Shown here piece after piece: positions 1 through 7,790 of a stretch of 24,916 nt of DNA. The stretch's first letter is position 1. The number at the start of each line of letters is the position of its first letter. The DNA is from JAAZBW01 sp035647855 (lineage in GTDB: Bacteria > Actinomycetota > Actinomycetes > Actinomycetales > Actinomycetaceae), in contig DASRMP010000015.1 of NCBI GenBank assembly GCA_035647855.1, positions 1 to 24,916 of the forward strand, in the 5' to 3' direction. The notes below the pieces were generated by a model. The model worked only from the letters and a program-made list of their open reading frames with translations, was not told where the DNA came from and made no database searches. The position numbers and the translations under genes are program-made.

Positions 1-1308
1 GTCGACCCCACTCCCGCCGCTGCCGCCGCTCCCCGCACTCCCGCCGCTGCCGCCGCGCCGGCTCACGCCGTCTCCCCCGACGACATCGCCGCCGCCGCCA
101 AGCTTCTCCGTGGCGTGATCCGCGAGACTCCGATCGAGGTCTCCCAGCGGCTCTCCGCCCGCCTCGAGCAGACCGTATACCTCAAGCGCGAGGACATCCA
201 GGTCTGCCGCTCGTACAAGGTGCGCGGCGCCTACAACTTCATCGCCCAGATCCCCGAAGCCGCCCGCAAGGCCGGCGTGGCGTGCGCCTCCGCCGGGAAT
301 CACGCGCAGGGTGTGGCGTTCGCATGCCGCAATCTCCGCATCCACGGCAAGGTCTTCCTCCCATCCACCACACCGCGCCAGAAGCGCGAGCGCATCGCAG
401 ACATCGGCGGACGCTGGATCACCCAGGTGATCGGCGGGGAAACCTTCGACGACGCCGCCCAGGCCGCCGCCGCATACGCCACCTCATCCGGAGCGACCCT
501 CGTCCCACCCTTCGACGACCCACTCATCGTGGCCGGCCAGGGCACCGTAGGGCGCGAGATCCTGCGGCAGCTCCCCGAGCCACCCCACACGATCGTGGTG
601 CCAGTCGGCGGGGGCGGGCTCCTCGCCGGAATCGCAACCTGGGTGAAGGAGCACTCGCCCACGACCAAGGTGATCGGCGTCGAACCGAAAGGCGCCGCCT
701 CGATGCGCGCCGCCCTCTCCGCCGGCCGACCCATCCCCCTCGACAATATCGACAGATTCGTCGACGGCGCCGCCGTGCGCCGCGTGGGTGACCTCCCCTT
801 CGCCGTCGTGCGGGAACTGGTGGACGCCGTCGTCGCCGTCCCGGAAGGAGCGGTCTGCACGGAGATGCTCGGTCTGTACCAGACGGAAGGGATCATCGCC
901 GAGCCGGCGGGGGCGCTCGCCTCGACGGCGCTGCGCGGTTACCTCCCGACGACGCCGAGCGGGCCCGTGGTCTGCGTAGTCTCCGGCGGGAACAACGACG
1001 TCTCGCGGTACGCCGACGTGCTGGAGCGCTCGCTCGTGCACGAGGGCCTGCGGCACTACTTCCTCGTCACGTTCCCGCAGCAACCCGGCGCGCTGCGGGG
1101 CTTCCTCGAGGACGTGCTCGCCGAGGGCGAGGACATCGTCCTGTTCGAGTATGTGAAGAAGAACGCCCGCGAGACCGGGCCGGCGCTGGTGGGCGTCGAC
1201 CTGGTCCGCCCGGAGTCGCTGCCGGCGTTGCTGCGGCGCATGGCCGCGAGCCCCCTGATGATCGAGAAGCTCACCCCGGACTCGGCGATCTTCGAATTCC
1301 TGCTGTAG
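1..1308 (+). CDS. ilvA: Threonine ammonia-lyase (threonine dehydratase), 5' end outside window
   Basis: PLP-dependent enzyme converting threonine to 2-oxobutanoate and ammonia, the first committed step to isoleucine. The fold-type II core is clear: the motif SYKVRGAYN carries the PLP lysine (codon at 217-219), followed by SAGNHAQG and the glycine-rich phosphate loop GGGGLLAG near 610-630. The last ~85 residues (from LRHYFLVTFPQQPGAL) form one short ACT-like regulatory domain, as in single-ACT biosynthetic IlvA. A GTG at 115 could be taken as start. However, the frame is open back to base 1 and its residues (SPDDIAAAAKLLRGVIRETP) match the normal IlvA N-terminal helix, so I treat the gene as 5'-partial. 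The extra upstream stretch is Ala/Pro-rich, either a low-complexity leader or an extended N-terminus. Nothing beside it looks co-transcribed for isoleucine synthesis. Confidence 0.93.
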   Translation, partial: VDPTPAAAAAPRTPAAAAAPAHAVSPDDIAAAAKLLRGVIRETPIEVSQRLSARLEQTVYLKREDIQVCRSYKVRGAYNFIAQIPEAARKAGVACASAGNHAQGVAFACRNLRIHGKVFLPSTTPRQKRERIADIGGRWITQVIGGETFDDAAQAAAAYATSSGATLVPPFDDPLIVAGQGTVGREILRQLPEPPHTIVVPVGGGGLLAGIATWVKEHSPTTKVIGVEPKGAASMRAALSAGRPIPLDNIDRFVDGAAVRRVGDLPFAVVRELVDAVVAVPEGAVCTEMLGLYQTEGIIAEPAGALASTALRGYLPTTPSGPVVCVVSGGNNDVSRYADVLERSLVHEGLRHYFLVTFPQQPGALRGFLEDVLAEGEDIVLFEYVKKNARETGPALVGVDLVRPESLPALLRRMAASPLMIEKLTPDSAIFEFLL

Positions 1309-1415
1309 GGGAACCGTCCGTTCGTGCGCCGCGCGCCGAAGCCACTCCCGGTCCATCGAGGCAGGTAGGATACTCAGCCCAACAGGCTTTTCCAGCGCGC
1401 GAAATGAGGAGACGG

Positions 1416-2903
1416 ATGGCCGCGTCCTTCTCGGTGGACCTCTCCAAAGCTCAGCACCCCTTGGTCCTCTCGATCGACATCGGATCCACCGGGACCCGGG
1501 GTGGCGTCTTCGACGCCACCGGACGGCCGGTGACCAAGACCCGCGTCCGGGTCGACCACGCGTTCCGCACCAACGCAAAGGGCAAGAGCGAGATCAGCCC
1601 GGATCTGATCCTCTCGGGAGTCATCAGTGTCATCGACGGCGTGGTGGAGCGCTTGCCACACGATTCGATCGCGGGTGTCTGCATGGACACGTTCGCCTCG
1701 TCGCTGGTGGGCGTCGAGGGTGGGGCTGCGATCACTCCCTGTTACACGCATGAGGACACGCGCTCGACCGGGGACATTCCGGCGCTGCGCGGCTATGTGG
1801 CCGAGGGCCGCCTCCAGCAGCGCACCGGGACGCGCCTGCACACGAGCTACGTGCCCGCGCGCCTGCGCTGGCTCGCCCGCACCCAGTCAACGGCGTTCGA
1901 CGCCGTCGACCAGTGGATGTCCATAGGCGAGTACATCTACCTCCGGCTGCTCAATGTGCGCGGCGCCGCGACTTCGACCGCCGCCTGGTCCGGCATGCTC
2001 AACCGGCATGACGCAACGTGGGACGCGGAACTCGTCGCCTCGCTCGGGCTCCGGCCAGGTCAGCTCGCCGAGATCCGCATGCCCGATGAGCCCTTCACCA
2101 AGATCCCCAAGAAGGTCGCGAAGCGCTGGCCTGCCCTCGCCAGTGCCATCTGGTTCCCGGCGATCCCGGACGGTTACGCCAACCACTTCGGTTCGGGCCA
2201 CGCAGACGCCCAGACAGCCATGGTCTCCGCCTCGGTCATGGGCGCGCTCCGGCTGCTCGTCCAGGGCGTTCCGGCATCCATTCCGGGCGGGCTGTGGTGT
2301 TTCCGCGTCGATCGCAAGCACTGCCTGGTGGGCGGCGCGATCAGCGACGTGGGCCGGCTCGTCGACTGGCTCGACGGCGTCACTCCCGCCCCGGCCACCG
2401 GCACCCGGAACCAGTACTTGGAGGGTCCCATTCGTGAGGTGAACCCGATCGTCCTGCCATTCCTCACGGGCGAGAGGGCAACCGGATGGCGCGAGGACGC
2501 GCGCGCCGTCGTCGCGGACATCTCGGAGAAGACTGACGCGGCTGCGCTGTACCGCGGCGCGATGGAGGGGGTGGCGATGAGCTATCGCCGGGTCGTCGAT
2601 CAGGTGAAGCAGGTGGCGCCGGACCTCGCACGCGTGGTGTCGGGCGGTGGCATCACCTCGCAGCTCCCGGCGTGGCTCCCGATCCTCTCCTCGGTCATCG
2701 AACTGCCCGTCATCCCGCTCGGAATGAAGCGCTCCACGCTGCGCGGAAACGCCGTACTCGCGCTGGACCAACTGGCGCCCGATGTGGAGCGGGCCGAGCC
2801 GGAACTCGGCGCGGTGATCGAGCCGAACGCCAAGTGGGTCGGCGAGTACAGGAAGCGGTTCGAGCGCTTCGGTGCTCTGTACGACGCGCTGTATCTGCGC
2901 TGA
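1416..2903 (+). CDS. FGGY-family carbohydrate kinase, gluconokinase-like
   Basis: Cytoplasmic ATP-dependent sugar kinase of 495 residues, the usual FGGY length. The N-terminal phosphate loop is LSIDIGSTGTRGG. The middle contains HTSYVPARLRWL and an AAWSGMLNR stretch followed by TWDAELVASLGL, which resemble FGGY gluconokinases more than glycerol or xylulose kinases. The second ATPase-lobe motif VSGGGITSQLPAW lies near the C-terminus. An ATG at 1404 is possible, but the purine-rich GAGGAG at 1406-1411 lies inside that reading and sits just before the ATG at 1416, which I prefer; the spacing (4 nt) is short. The upstream gap has a -10-like TAGGAT at 1366 but no good -35. Gluconate is the best guess for substrate; D-xylulose or another polyol is possible. 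FGGY membership is secure, the substrate is not. Confidence 0.85.
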   Translation: MAASFSVDLSKAQHPLVLSIDIGSTGTRGGVFDATGRPVTKTRVRVDHAFRTNAKGKSEISPDLILSGVISVIDGVVERLPHDSIAGVCMDTFASSLVGVEGGAAITPCYTHEDTRSTGDIPALRGYVAEGRLQQRTGTRLHTSYVPARLRWLARTQSTAFDAVDQWMSIGEYIYLRLLNVRGAATSTAAWSGMLNRHDATWDAELVASLGLRPGQLAEIRMPDEPFTKIPKKVAKRWPALASAIWFPAIPDGYANHFGSGHADAQTAMVSASVMGALRLLVQGVPASIPGGLWCFRVDRKHCLVGGAISDVGRLVDWLDGVTPAPATGTRNQYLEGPIREVNPIVLPFLTGERATGWREDARAVVADISEKTDAAALYRGAMEGVAMSYRRVVDQVKQVAPDLARVVSGGGITSQLPAWLPILSSVIELPVIPLGMKRSTLRGNAVLALDQLAPDVERAEPELGAVIEPNAKWVGEYRKRFERFGALYDALYLR

Positions 2904-2975
2904 CGCAACCGGTGCGCCTCTTTTCGACGATACCGAACTGCTCCGGCAGAGCGCGGACTGGCAGAATGGTCTGCC

Positions 2976-3977
2976 GTGAGCAACAAGAACTCAGAACCTC
3001 CGGCGGTCACTCCACCAGCCGGACGCCGGGGCGGAGCAGAGCCGGTCGGTCTCACGAAGTACGCCTGGCTCTCGATCGCGGCAGCGATCACGACCATCGG
3101 GTTGAAGTCCGCGGCATGGGCGCTCACGGGCTCGGTCGGTCTTCTCTCCGACGCCGCGGAGTCACTGGTGAACCTGGCGGCCGCCATCGTCGCGTTGATT
3201 GCGTTGAAGGTCGCGGCGAGCCCGCCCACCGAGAGGTTCCTTTACGGCAGGTCGAAGGCGGAGTACTTCTCGGCGGCCATCGAGGGCGTCCTGATCTTCG
3301 TCGCTGCCGGCGCAATCCTGATCATGGCCGCGCAGCGCTTCGTGAATCCGCAACCACTGGAGAACGTGGACGCCGGACTCATCGTCTCGGTGATTGCGTC
3401 GGTCGTGAATGGTGGCGTCGGCCTCGTGCTGTGGCGCGCCGGAGTCAAGCACCGCTCCCTCACCCTGCGAGCAGACGCGAAGCACCTGTGGACGGACGTC
3501 CTCACTTCAATCGGAGTGATCGTCGGGGTACTGCTGGTCTGGGCGACAGGCATCAACCAACTCGACGCCCTCGTTGCGTTCGCGGTCGGCATCAACATCG
3601 TGGTAACCGGCGTGAAGCTCATGACCGAGTCGATGCGGGGCCTCATGGACGAGACGCTCACCGATGAGGAGAACGAGAAGATCATCGCAATCCTCAACAG
3701 CCATTCAGAGGACGGCGAGACCGCGTTCCACGGCCTTCAGACACGGGCATCGGGCCGCGAGAGGTTCATGAACGTCCATGTGCTCGTCCCCGGCGTCTGG
3801 ACGGTGGCCGAGGGCCACGACTTCATCGATGCGATCGAGGAAGAACTGCACGAGGCCCTGCCCGGGGTCCACATGGTCACACACCTCGAACCGATCGAGG
3901 ACCCGCTCTCCTACGAGGACATCCCGGTGGGGCACCTGCCCATCACGCCGAGACAGGACGGCACCGAGGACGACTGA
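2976..3977 (+). CDS. Cation diffusion facilitator (CDF) family metal transporter
   Basis: Membrane antiporter expected to export divalent metal (Zn, Fe, Mn or Co) in exchange for protons. The 333 residues show about six hydrophobic segments (roughly residues 20-220) followed by a soluble C-terminal domain with the ferredoxin-like dimerisation pattern (HVLVPGVWTVAEGHDFIDAIEEEL). The TM5 site HxxxD is intact (His170, Asp174). In TM2 the usual Asp/Asp pair is Glu62 and Asn66 (SDAAESLVN), with Asp59 nearby, so metal selectivity cannot be transferred from FieF. The start is GTG at 2976 with no clear SD; CAGAAT eight bases upstream could be the -10 of a leaderless transcript. It ends against a strong hairpin shared with the convergent PfkB gene. 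Confidence 0.92.
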   Translation: MSNKNSEPPAVTPPAGRRGGAEPVGLTKYAWLSIAAAITTIGLKSAAWALTGSVGLLSDAAESLVNLAAAIVALIALKVAASPPTERFLYGRSKAEYFSAAIEGVLIFVAAGAILIMAAQRFVNPQPLENVDAGLIVSVIASVVNGGVGLVLWRAGVKHRSLTLRADAKHLWTDVLTSIGVIVGVLLVWATGINQLDALVAFAVGINIVVTGVKLMTESMRGLMDETLTDEENEKIIAILNSHSEDGETAFHGLQTRASGRERFMNVHVLVPGVWTVAEGHDFIDAIEEELHEALPGVHMVTHLEPIEDPLSYEDIPVGHLPITPRQDGTEDD

Positions 3978-4017
3978 CGGACCTCGAGACGTCCTATGAC
4001 TTCTCGAGGTCCGTCAG
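3974..4017. terminator. Hairpin between convergent genes, probable bidirectional terminator
   Basis: A perfect 16-bp stem: CTGACGGACCTCGAGA at 3974-3989 pairs with 4002-4017 around a 12-base loop. It overlaps the CDF stop codon and lies 34 bp from the end of the oppositely directed PfkB gene. The T-tract is short (TTT at 4018-4020), as is common in high-G+C actinobacteria. Confidence 0.8.
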
Positions 4018-4051
4018 TTTGACTACCGAGCCGAGGGCAGGGGTGTTCGTC

Positions 4052-5125
4052 CTAGCGCTGGACGCGGGCGTTGCCCGCCCAGAAGTCCCAGACCTGCTTC
4101 TCATCGGCCGGTGCGCCGTAGTCGTAGATCGAGGTGGCTGCCAGAGCGCCGGTCGCCCAACCGAACTGCGCGCACTTCTCCACGTCCCAGCCCTGGAGGA
4201 TGCCGTAGAGGATGCCGCCCACGGAGCCGTCGCCGCCGCCGATACGGTCCATGACGTCGATGTCGCGGAGCGGCGCGAGGTAGAACTCGCCGTCGTTCCA
4301 CAGCAGGATGCCCCACTCGTGGCGGTTGGCGGAGACAACCTCACGCAGGGAGGTGCCGATCCAGTGGGCCTGCGGGTAGGTCTCCTTGATGCGGCCGATC
4401 ATGGCCTTGAAATCGTCGATCTTGTCATCAATGGACTTGCCGCCGGCCTCCGGGCCCTCGATGCCGAGGCAGAGCTGGAAGTCCTCTTCATTGCCGTAGA
4501 GGATGTCGCAGTTCTGGGCGATCTCGTGGAACGCGGCGCGAAGCTCTTCTTCCCGGCCCTTCCAGAAGGTGGCGCGGTAGTTGAGGTCCATCGCGACCAG
4601 CGAGCCGTTCGCGCGCGCCTTCTTGGCGATCTCCACGCAGAACTTGGAGGTGGAGGGCGAGAGTGCCGCAATCAGACCGGAGAGGTGCACGATCCTGGCG
4701 CCTTCTTCGACGAAGATGCGGTCGAGATCGAACTGGTCCACCGAGAGCTCACGGCCGACCTCGCCGGAACGGTCGTTCCACACGCGCGGCGCGCGGCCGC
4801 CGAAGCCGGAGTCCGCAATGTTGAACTGGTGGCGCAGGCCCCACGCGTCGCCCTGATCGAGTTCCGGGCCATCGAAGGACATGAAGCGCCCGAGCAGGTT
4901 GGACTTGATGAGCCCCGAAATCGGAGATCCCTTCACGAAGGCCGTGAGGATCAGGGTGGGCTCACCGAGGTGCGATGCCACGCTGCCGACGTTCGACTCG
5001 GCGCTCGTGGCCTGCAGGAAGAACCTGTCTGCCACATGCACGGGCGCCCGATTCTCCGGCGTGATCCTAATCCCCATCGATGTGGGGATGACGAGCGACC
5101 ACTTGGCGTCTTGACGAAGCTCCAT
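4052..5125 (-). CDS. PfkB-family sugar kinase
   Basis: Ribokinase-fold kinase of 357 residues, expected to phosphorylate a free sugar or sugar acid in the cytoplasm. The C-terminal signature DRIGGGDGSVGG (consensus DTxGAGDxFxGG) keeps the catalytic Asp (about residue 299) but has Gly for the usual Ala, and Gly-Ser for the usual Ala-Phe after it. LVAMDLNYRATFWKG and NEEDF in the middle resemble 2-keto-3-deoxygluconate (KDG) kinases. An ATG at 5137 exists, but AAGG touches it directly. The ATG at 5125 leaves an SD spacing near 11 and is preferred, with moderate certainty. The gene is divergent from the alkyltransferase gene. With the FGGY kinase and GH3/HAD genes nearby it suggests sugar-acid or amino-sugar catabolism; KDG is a guess. 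Confidence 0.82.
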   Translation of the reverse strand: MELRQDAKWSLVIPTSMGIRITPENRAPVHVADRFFLQATSAESNVGSVASHLGEPTLILTAFVKGSPISGLIKSNLLGRFMSFDGPELDQGDAWGLRHQFNIADSGFGGRAPRVWNDRSGEVGRELSVDQFDLDRIFVEEGARIVHLSGLIAALSPSTSKFCVEIAKKARANGSLVAMDLNYRATFWKGREEELRAAFHEIAQNCDILYGNEEDFQLCLGIEGPEAGGKSIDDKIDDFKAMIGRIKETYPQAHWIGTSLREVVSANRHEWGILLWNDGEFYLAPLRDIDVMDRIGGGDGSVGGILYGILQGWDVEKCAQFGWATGALAATSIYDYGAPADEKQVWDFWAGNARVQR

Positions 5126-5205
5126 TGCGTTTTCCATCCTTCAGCGCGACTCGGCGCCGCCGGGCGGCGACGCCACTGACCACGAGTCTATTGACGGGAG
5201 CCCGG

Positions 5206-5257
5206 GTTGTACGGGAATTGCCAGCCCCTTGGCAAACCCCACACATGCGTTCATCAT
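5206..5257. promoter_or_regulatory. Candidate overlapping divergent promoters with shared dyad
   Basis: The dyad TTGCCA (5218-5223), six bases, TGGCAA (5230-5235) carries a -35-like box on each strand. Plus strand: TTGGCA at 5229-5234, 17-base spacer, CATCAT at 5252-5257, reading towards the alkyltransferase. Minus strand: TTGCCA (5235-5230), 18-base spacer, TACAAC (5211-5206), reading towards the PfkB kinase. A repressor bound to the dyad could control both. This is by inspection only. Confidence 0.35.
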
Positions 5258-5290
5258 TGGAAGCGGCCGCTCGTCGATTCGCCGCTTCCG

Positions 5291-5322
5291 TCCCGTACCT
5301 GAGTCCCGCACCTGAGTCCCGC
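5291..5322. repeat. 13-bp tandem repeat upstream of the alkyltransferase gene
   Basis: TCCCGTACCTGAG (5291-5303) is followed at once by TCCCGCACCTGAG (5304-5316) and a partial third copy TCCCGC (5317-5322). The full copies differ at one base. It lies in the leader 24 bp before the ATG at 5346. It could be a tandem binding site or simple slippage. Confidence 0.6.
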
Positions 5323-5345
5323 CGCAACCTTTGACGGAGTCCGCC

Positions 5346-5825
5346 ATGAAATACCGCCTCTATGATTCCCCCGTCGGGGACTACCTACTCGCCGTCGACG
5401 GCGAGGGATACCTCACCGGCATCTACCGCGCCGATGACGAGAACGCACCGGCACTCGGAGTCCGCGACGACGCCGTCGCGGACGAGGCCGCCAACCAACT
5501 CGACGAGTACTTCGCCGGCACGCGGAAGGAGTTCGACCTGGCGCTCGCGCCCCGGGGCACGGAATTCCAGCGCGCGGTCTGGAGTGCGATCGCGCGGATC
5601 CCTTATGGCGAGGCCCGTTCGTACGGAGCGATCGCGGCGGAGGTGGGCTCGTCGCCGCGCGCGGTCGGCGGGGCGTGCGGACGCAATCCGCACTCGATAG
5701 TCGTGCCGTGCCATCGCGTTCTCGCTGCGAACGGGATGCTGAACGGCTACGGCGGCGGCCTGGACACCAAACGGTGGCTGCTCCGCCACGAGGGCGTGGC
5801 GTTCCGGGAGGCGCCGGGGCAGTAG
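5346..5825 (+). CDS. ogt: Methylated-DNA--[protein]-cysteine S-methyltransferase (Ogt/MGMT)
   Basis: DNA repair protein that removes O6-alkyl groups from guanine by irreversible transfer to its own cysteine. It has 159 residues, the size of Ogt-type single-function enzymes. The active-site motif PCHRV is present with Cys122. The helix-turn-helix segment before it (FQRAVWSAIARIPYGEARSYGAIAAEVGSSPRAVGGACGRNP) and the following GYGGGLDTKRWLL are canonical. The start is ATG 5346 with ACGGAG at 5334-5339, six bases away; the in-frame TTG at 5331 is not needed. No AlkA or Ada regulatory domain is fused. The divergent neighbour is metabolic, so the pairing may be only positional. Confidence 0.95.
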   Translation: MKYRLYDSPVGDYLLAVDGEGYLTGIYRADDENAPALGVRDDAVADEAANQLDEYFAGTRKEFDLALAPRGTEFQRAVWSAIARIPYGEARSYGAIAAEVGSSPRAVGGACGRNPHSIVVPCHRVLAANGMLNGYGGGLDTKRWLLRHEGVAFREAPGQ

Positions 5826-5916
5826 CCTCCAACTGGCAACTTCACGGAAACACCACGCCCTTGATAACGGTCGGCGAGACTTGGGCAAAAGAGTCCCTAC
5901 CGCGAAGGAACGCGCC

Positions 5917-7671
5917 ATGGTGGATCTGAAAGCCATGCCATACAACCTCGATGATGAAGCCGTTGCCTGGGTTGAGGAGACCCTGGCCGGCATGACCGAT
6001 GAGGAGAAGGTCGGTCAGCTCTTCGTCAACATGGGGGCCTCACGCAGCGAGGAATACCTCACCGAGATGGTGCAGAAGTACCACATCGCAGCTGTTCGCT
6101 ATCAGCCCGGCCCCGCCAGCGACATCTGGGAGCAGAACTACGTGCTCCAGACCAAGTCCAAGATCCCGATGCTGATCGCGGCCAACACGGAGGCGGGCGG
6201 CAACGGTGCCTGCACCGACGGCACGTACGTCGGCTGGGAGGTCAAGGTTGCCGCAGCCGGAGAGGACGCCCCCAGGTTCGCCTACGAGCTCGGCCGAATC
6301 TCGGGCGTCGAGGCGGCTGCGATCGGATGCAACTGGTCCTTCGCTCCCATCGTGGACATCTACCGCAACTGGCGTAACCCGATCGTCTCCGTGCGTACGT
6401 GGTCTGCCGACGTCGACCAGACGATCGAGCTTTCCCGGCAGTACATGCGCGGAATCATGGAGTCGAACATCATGCCCGCCGCCAAGCACTGGCCCGGCGA
6501 CGGCATCGACGAGCGCGACCAGCACCTGAGCTCCGCTCCGAACTGGTACTCCGTTGATCAGTGGGACGCCACCTTCGGCAAGCTCTACAAGACCCTCATC
6601 GACGATGGCCTGCCCTCAATCATGGCCGGCCACATCGCCCTGCCCAGCTACCAGAAGCAACTCGCTCCTGGCTCCAACGAGTTCACTCCGGCGACTCTCT
6701 CCAAGGAGATCACCACCGAGCTGCTCCGCGGAAAGCTTGGCTTCAACGGCGTCGTCGTGACTGACGCGTCGCACATGGTGGCCATGACGGCGTTCGCGCC
6801 GAGGCGCGAGATGCTGCCGATGGCGATCAACGCCGGCTGTGACCTCTTCCTGTTCTTCAACGACCCGGACGAGGACTTCGGCTGGATGATGGACGCCCTC
6901 AACGACGGCCGTCTCACTCGTGAGCGCCTCGACGAGGCGGTCACCCGCACCCTCGGTCTCAAGGCCCGGATCGGCCTCCACAAGCTGGACAAGGAAGACA
7001 TCCTGCCGGCGAAGGACGAGGCGATGGCGAGGATTCGGCTTCCCGAGAACGTGAAGGTGGCCGAAGAACTGTCGGACCGCGCGGTGACGCTCGTCAAGAA
7101 CAAGGACGAAGGCGTACTGCCGATCTCCCCGGAGAAGAACAAGCGCGTGTACATCGTGCCGATCTCGGGTCCGAAGAACCCGATGTCCAAGCCGGGCCGT
7201 CATCCTGCGGCGATTCTCGCCGAGAAGATGGAAGAGCGCGGCTACGAGGTGGACCTCTACGAGTCACTCACGGACAAGCAGTCGCGCATGACGGACGAGG
7301 AGTTCAGGGCGGTGGTCCAGGGGGCGTACGCCGGCAAGGCGCCGATCTCCGCGCTCACGGACAACTACGACCTCGTCATCTCCGCCGCAAAGGTGGATGG
7401 CCTCATGCAGCCGACTGAGCGGGTCTACTGGCCGGCATCGAAGGGGACTCCGGACATCCCGTGGTACGTCCACGAACTGCCGACCATCTTCGTCTCCTTC
7501 GCCTGCCCGTACCACCTCGCGGACGTTCCTCAGATCAAGACGTTCGTCAACGCCTACGACTCGTACGAGCACACGGTTACCGCCGTGCTCGACAAGCTCG
7601 AGGGCAAGGGCGAGTTCCAGGGCACGCCGTCAACCGACGTGTTCTGCGGACTACCTGACACCCACCTCTGA
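5917..7671 (+). CDS. Glycoside hydrolase family 3 protein, NagZ-like
   Basis: Predicted beta-N-acetylhexosaminidase or related GH3 enzyme of 584 residues with no signal peptide, so probably cytoplasmic. The N-terminal TIM barrel contains KHWPGDGIDERDQHLS, the counterpart of the NagZ motif KHFPGHG...DSH; the Asp201/His203 acid-base dyad is kept. VVVTDASHMVAM supplies the nucleophile Asp283. A second alpha/beta domain follows (about residues 390-580), as in two-domain GH3 enzymes. In this family a His acid-base can go with phosphorylase rather than hydrolase activity. The start at ATG 5917 is set by GAAGGA at 5904-5909; an in-frame TTG at 5881 has no such support. The HAD phosphatase lies downstream beyond a palindrome. 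GH3 membership is firm; the substrate is inferred. Confidence 0.87.
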   Translation: MVDLKAMPYNLDDEAVAWVEETLAGMTDEEKVGQLFVNMGASRSEEYLTEMVQKYHIAAVRYQPGPASDIWEQNYVLQTKSKIPMLIAANTEAGGNGACTDGTYVGWEVKVAAAGEDAPRFAYELGRISGVEAAAIGCNWSFAPIVDIYRNWRNPIVSVRTWSADVDQTIELSRQYMRGIMESNIMPAAKHWPGDGIDERDQHLSSAPNWYSVDQWDATFGKLYKTLIDDGLPSIMAGHIALPSYQKQLAPGSNEFTPATLSKEITTELLRGKLGFNGVVVTDASHMVAMTAFAPRREMLPMAINAGCDLFLFFNDPDEDFGWMMDALNDGRLTRERLDEAVTRTLGLKARIGLHKLDKEDILPAKDEAMARIRLPENVKVAEELSDRAVTLVKNKDEGVLPISPEKNKRVYIVPISGPKNPMSKPGRHPAAILAEKMEERGYEVDLYESLTDKQSRMTDEEFRAVVQGAYAGKAPISALTDNYDLVISAAKVDGLMQPTERVYWPASKGTPDIPWYVHELPTIFVSFACPYHLADVPQIKTFVNAYDSYEHTVTAVLDKLEGKGEFQGTPSTDVFCGLPDTHL

Positions 7672-7678
7672 TCATGTT

Positions 7679-7714
7679 CGGGTGCTCCCCGGGGATATCC
7701 CCGGGGAGCACCCG
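7679..7714. terminator. 36-bp perfect palindrome; terminator or attenuator after the GH3 gene
   Basis: Centred between 7696 and 7697, the sequence is a perfect palindrome: CGGGTGCTCCCCGGGGAT at 7679-7696 is followed by its exact reverse complement. RNA would fold into a hairpin of about 16 bp, almost all G-C. No T-tract follows (GCAGATCTATC). It lies 7 bp past the GH3 stop and 76 bp before the HAD start, so it may terminate, attenuate, or protect the upstream mRNA end. A dimeric-protein site is also possible. Confidence 0.65.
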
Positions 7715-7790
7715 GCAGATCTATCACCCGCACTTCTTCACCCCGATCTCAGCAAACTCTCGATCCGAACAAATGACGAAAGGGCCTCTC

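Noticed and set aside
4019..5179. 386-codon plus-strand open frame
   Set aside because: Antisense to the PfkB kinase, whose GGGD signature and ribokinase pattern identify the true strand.
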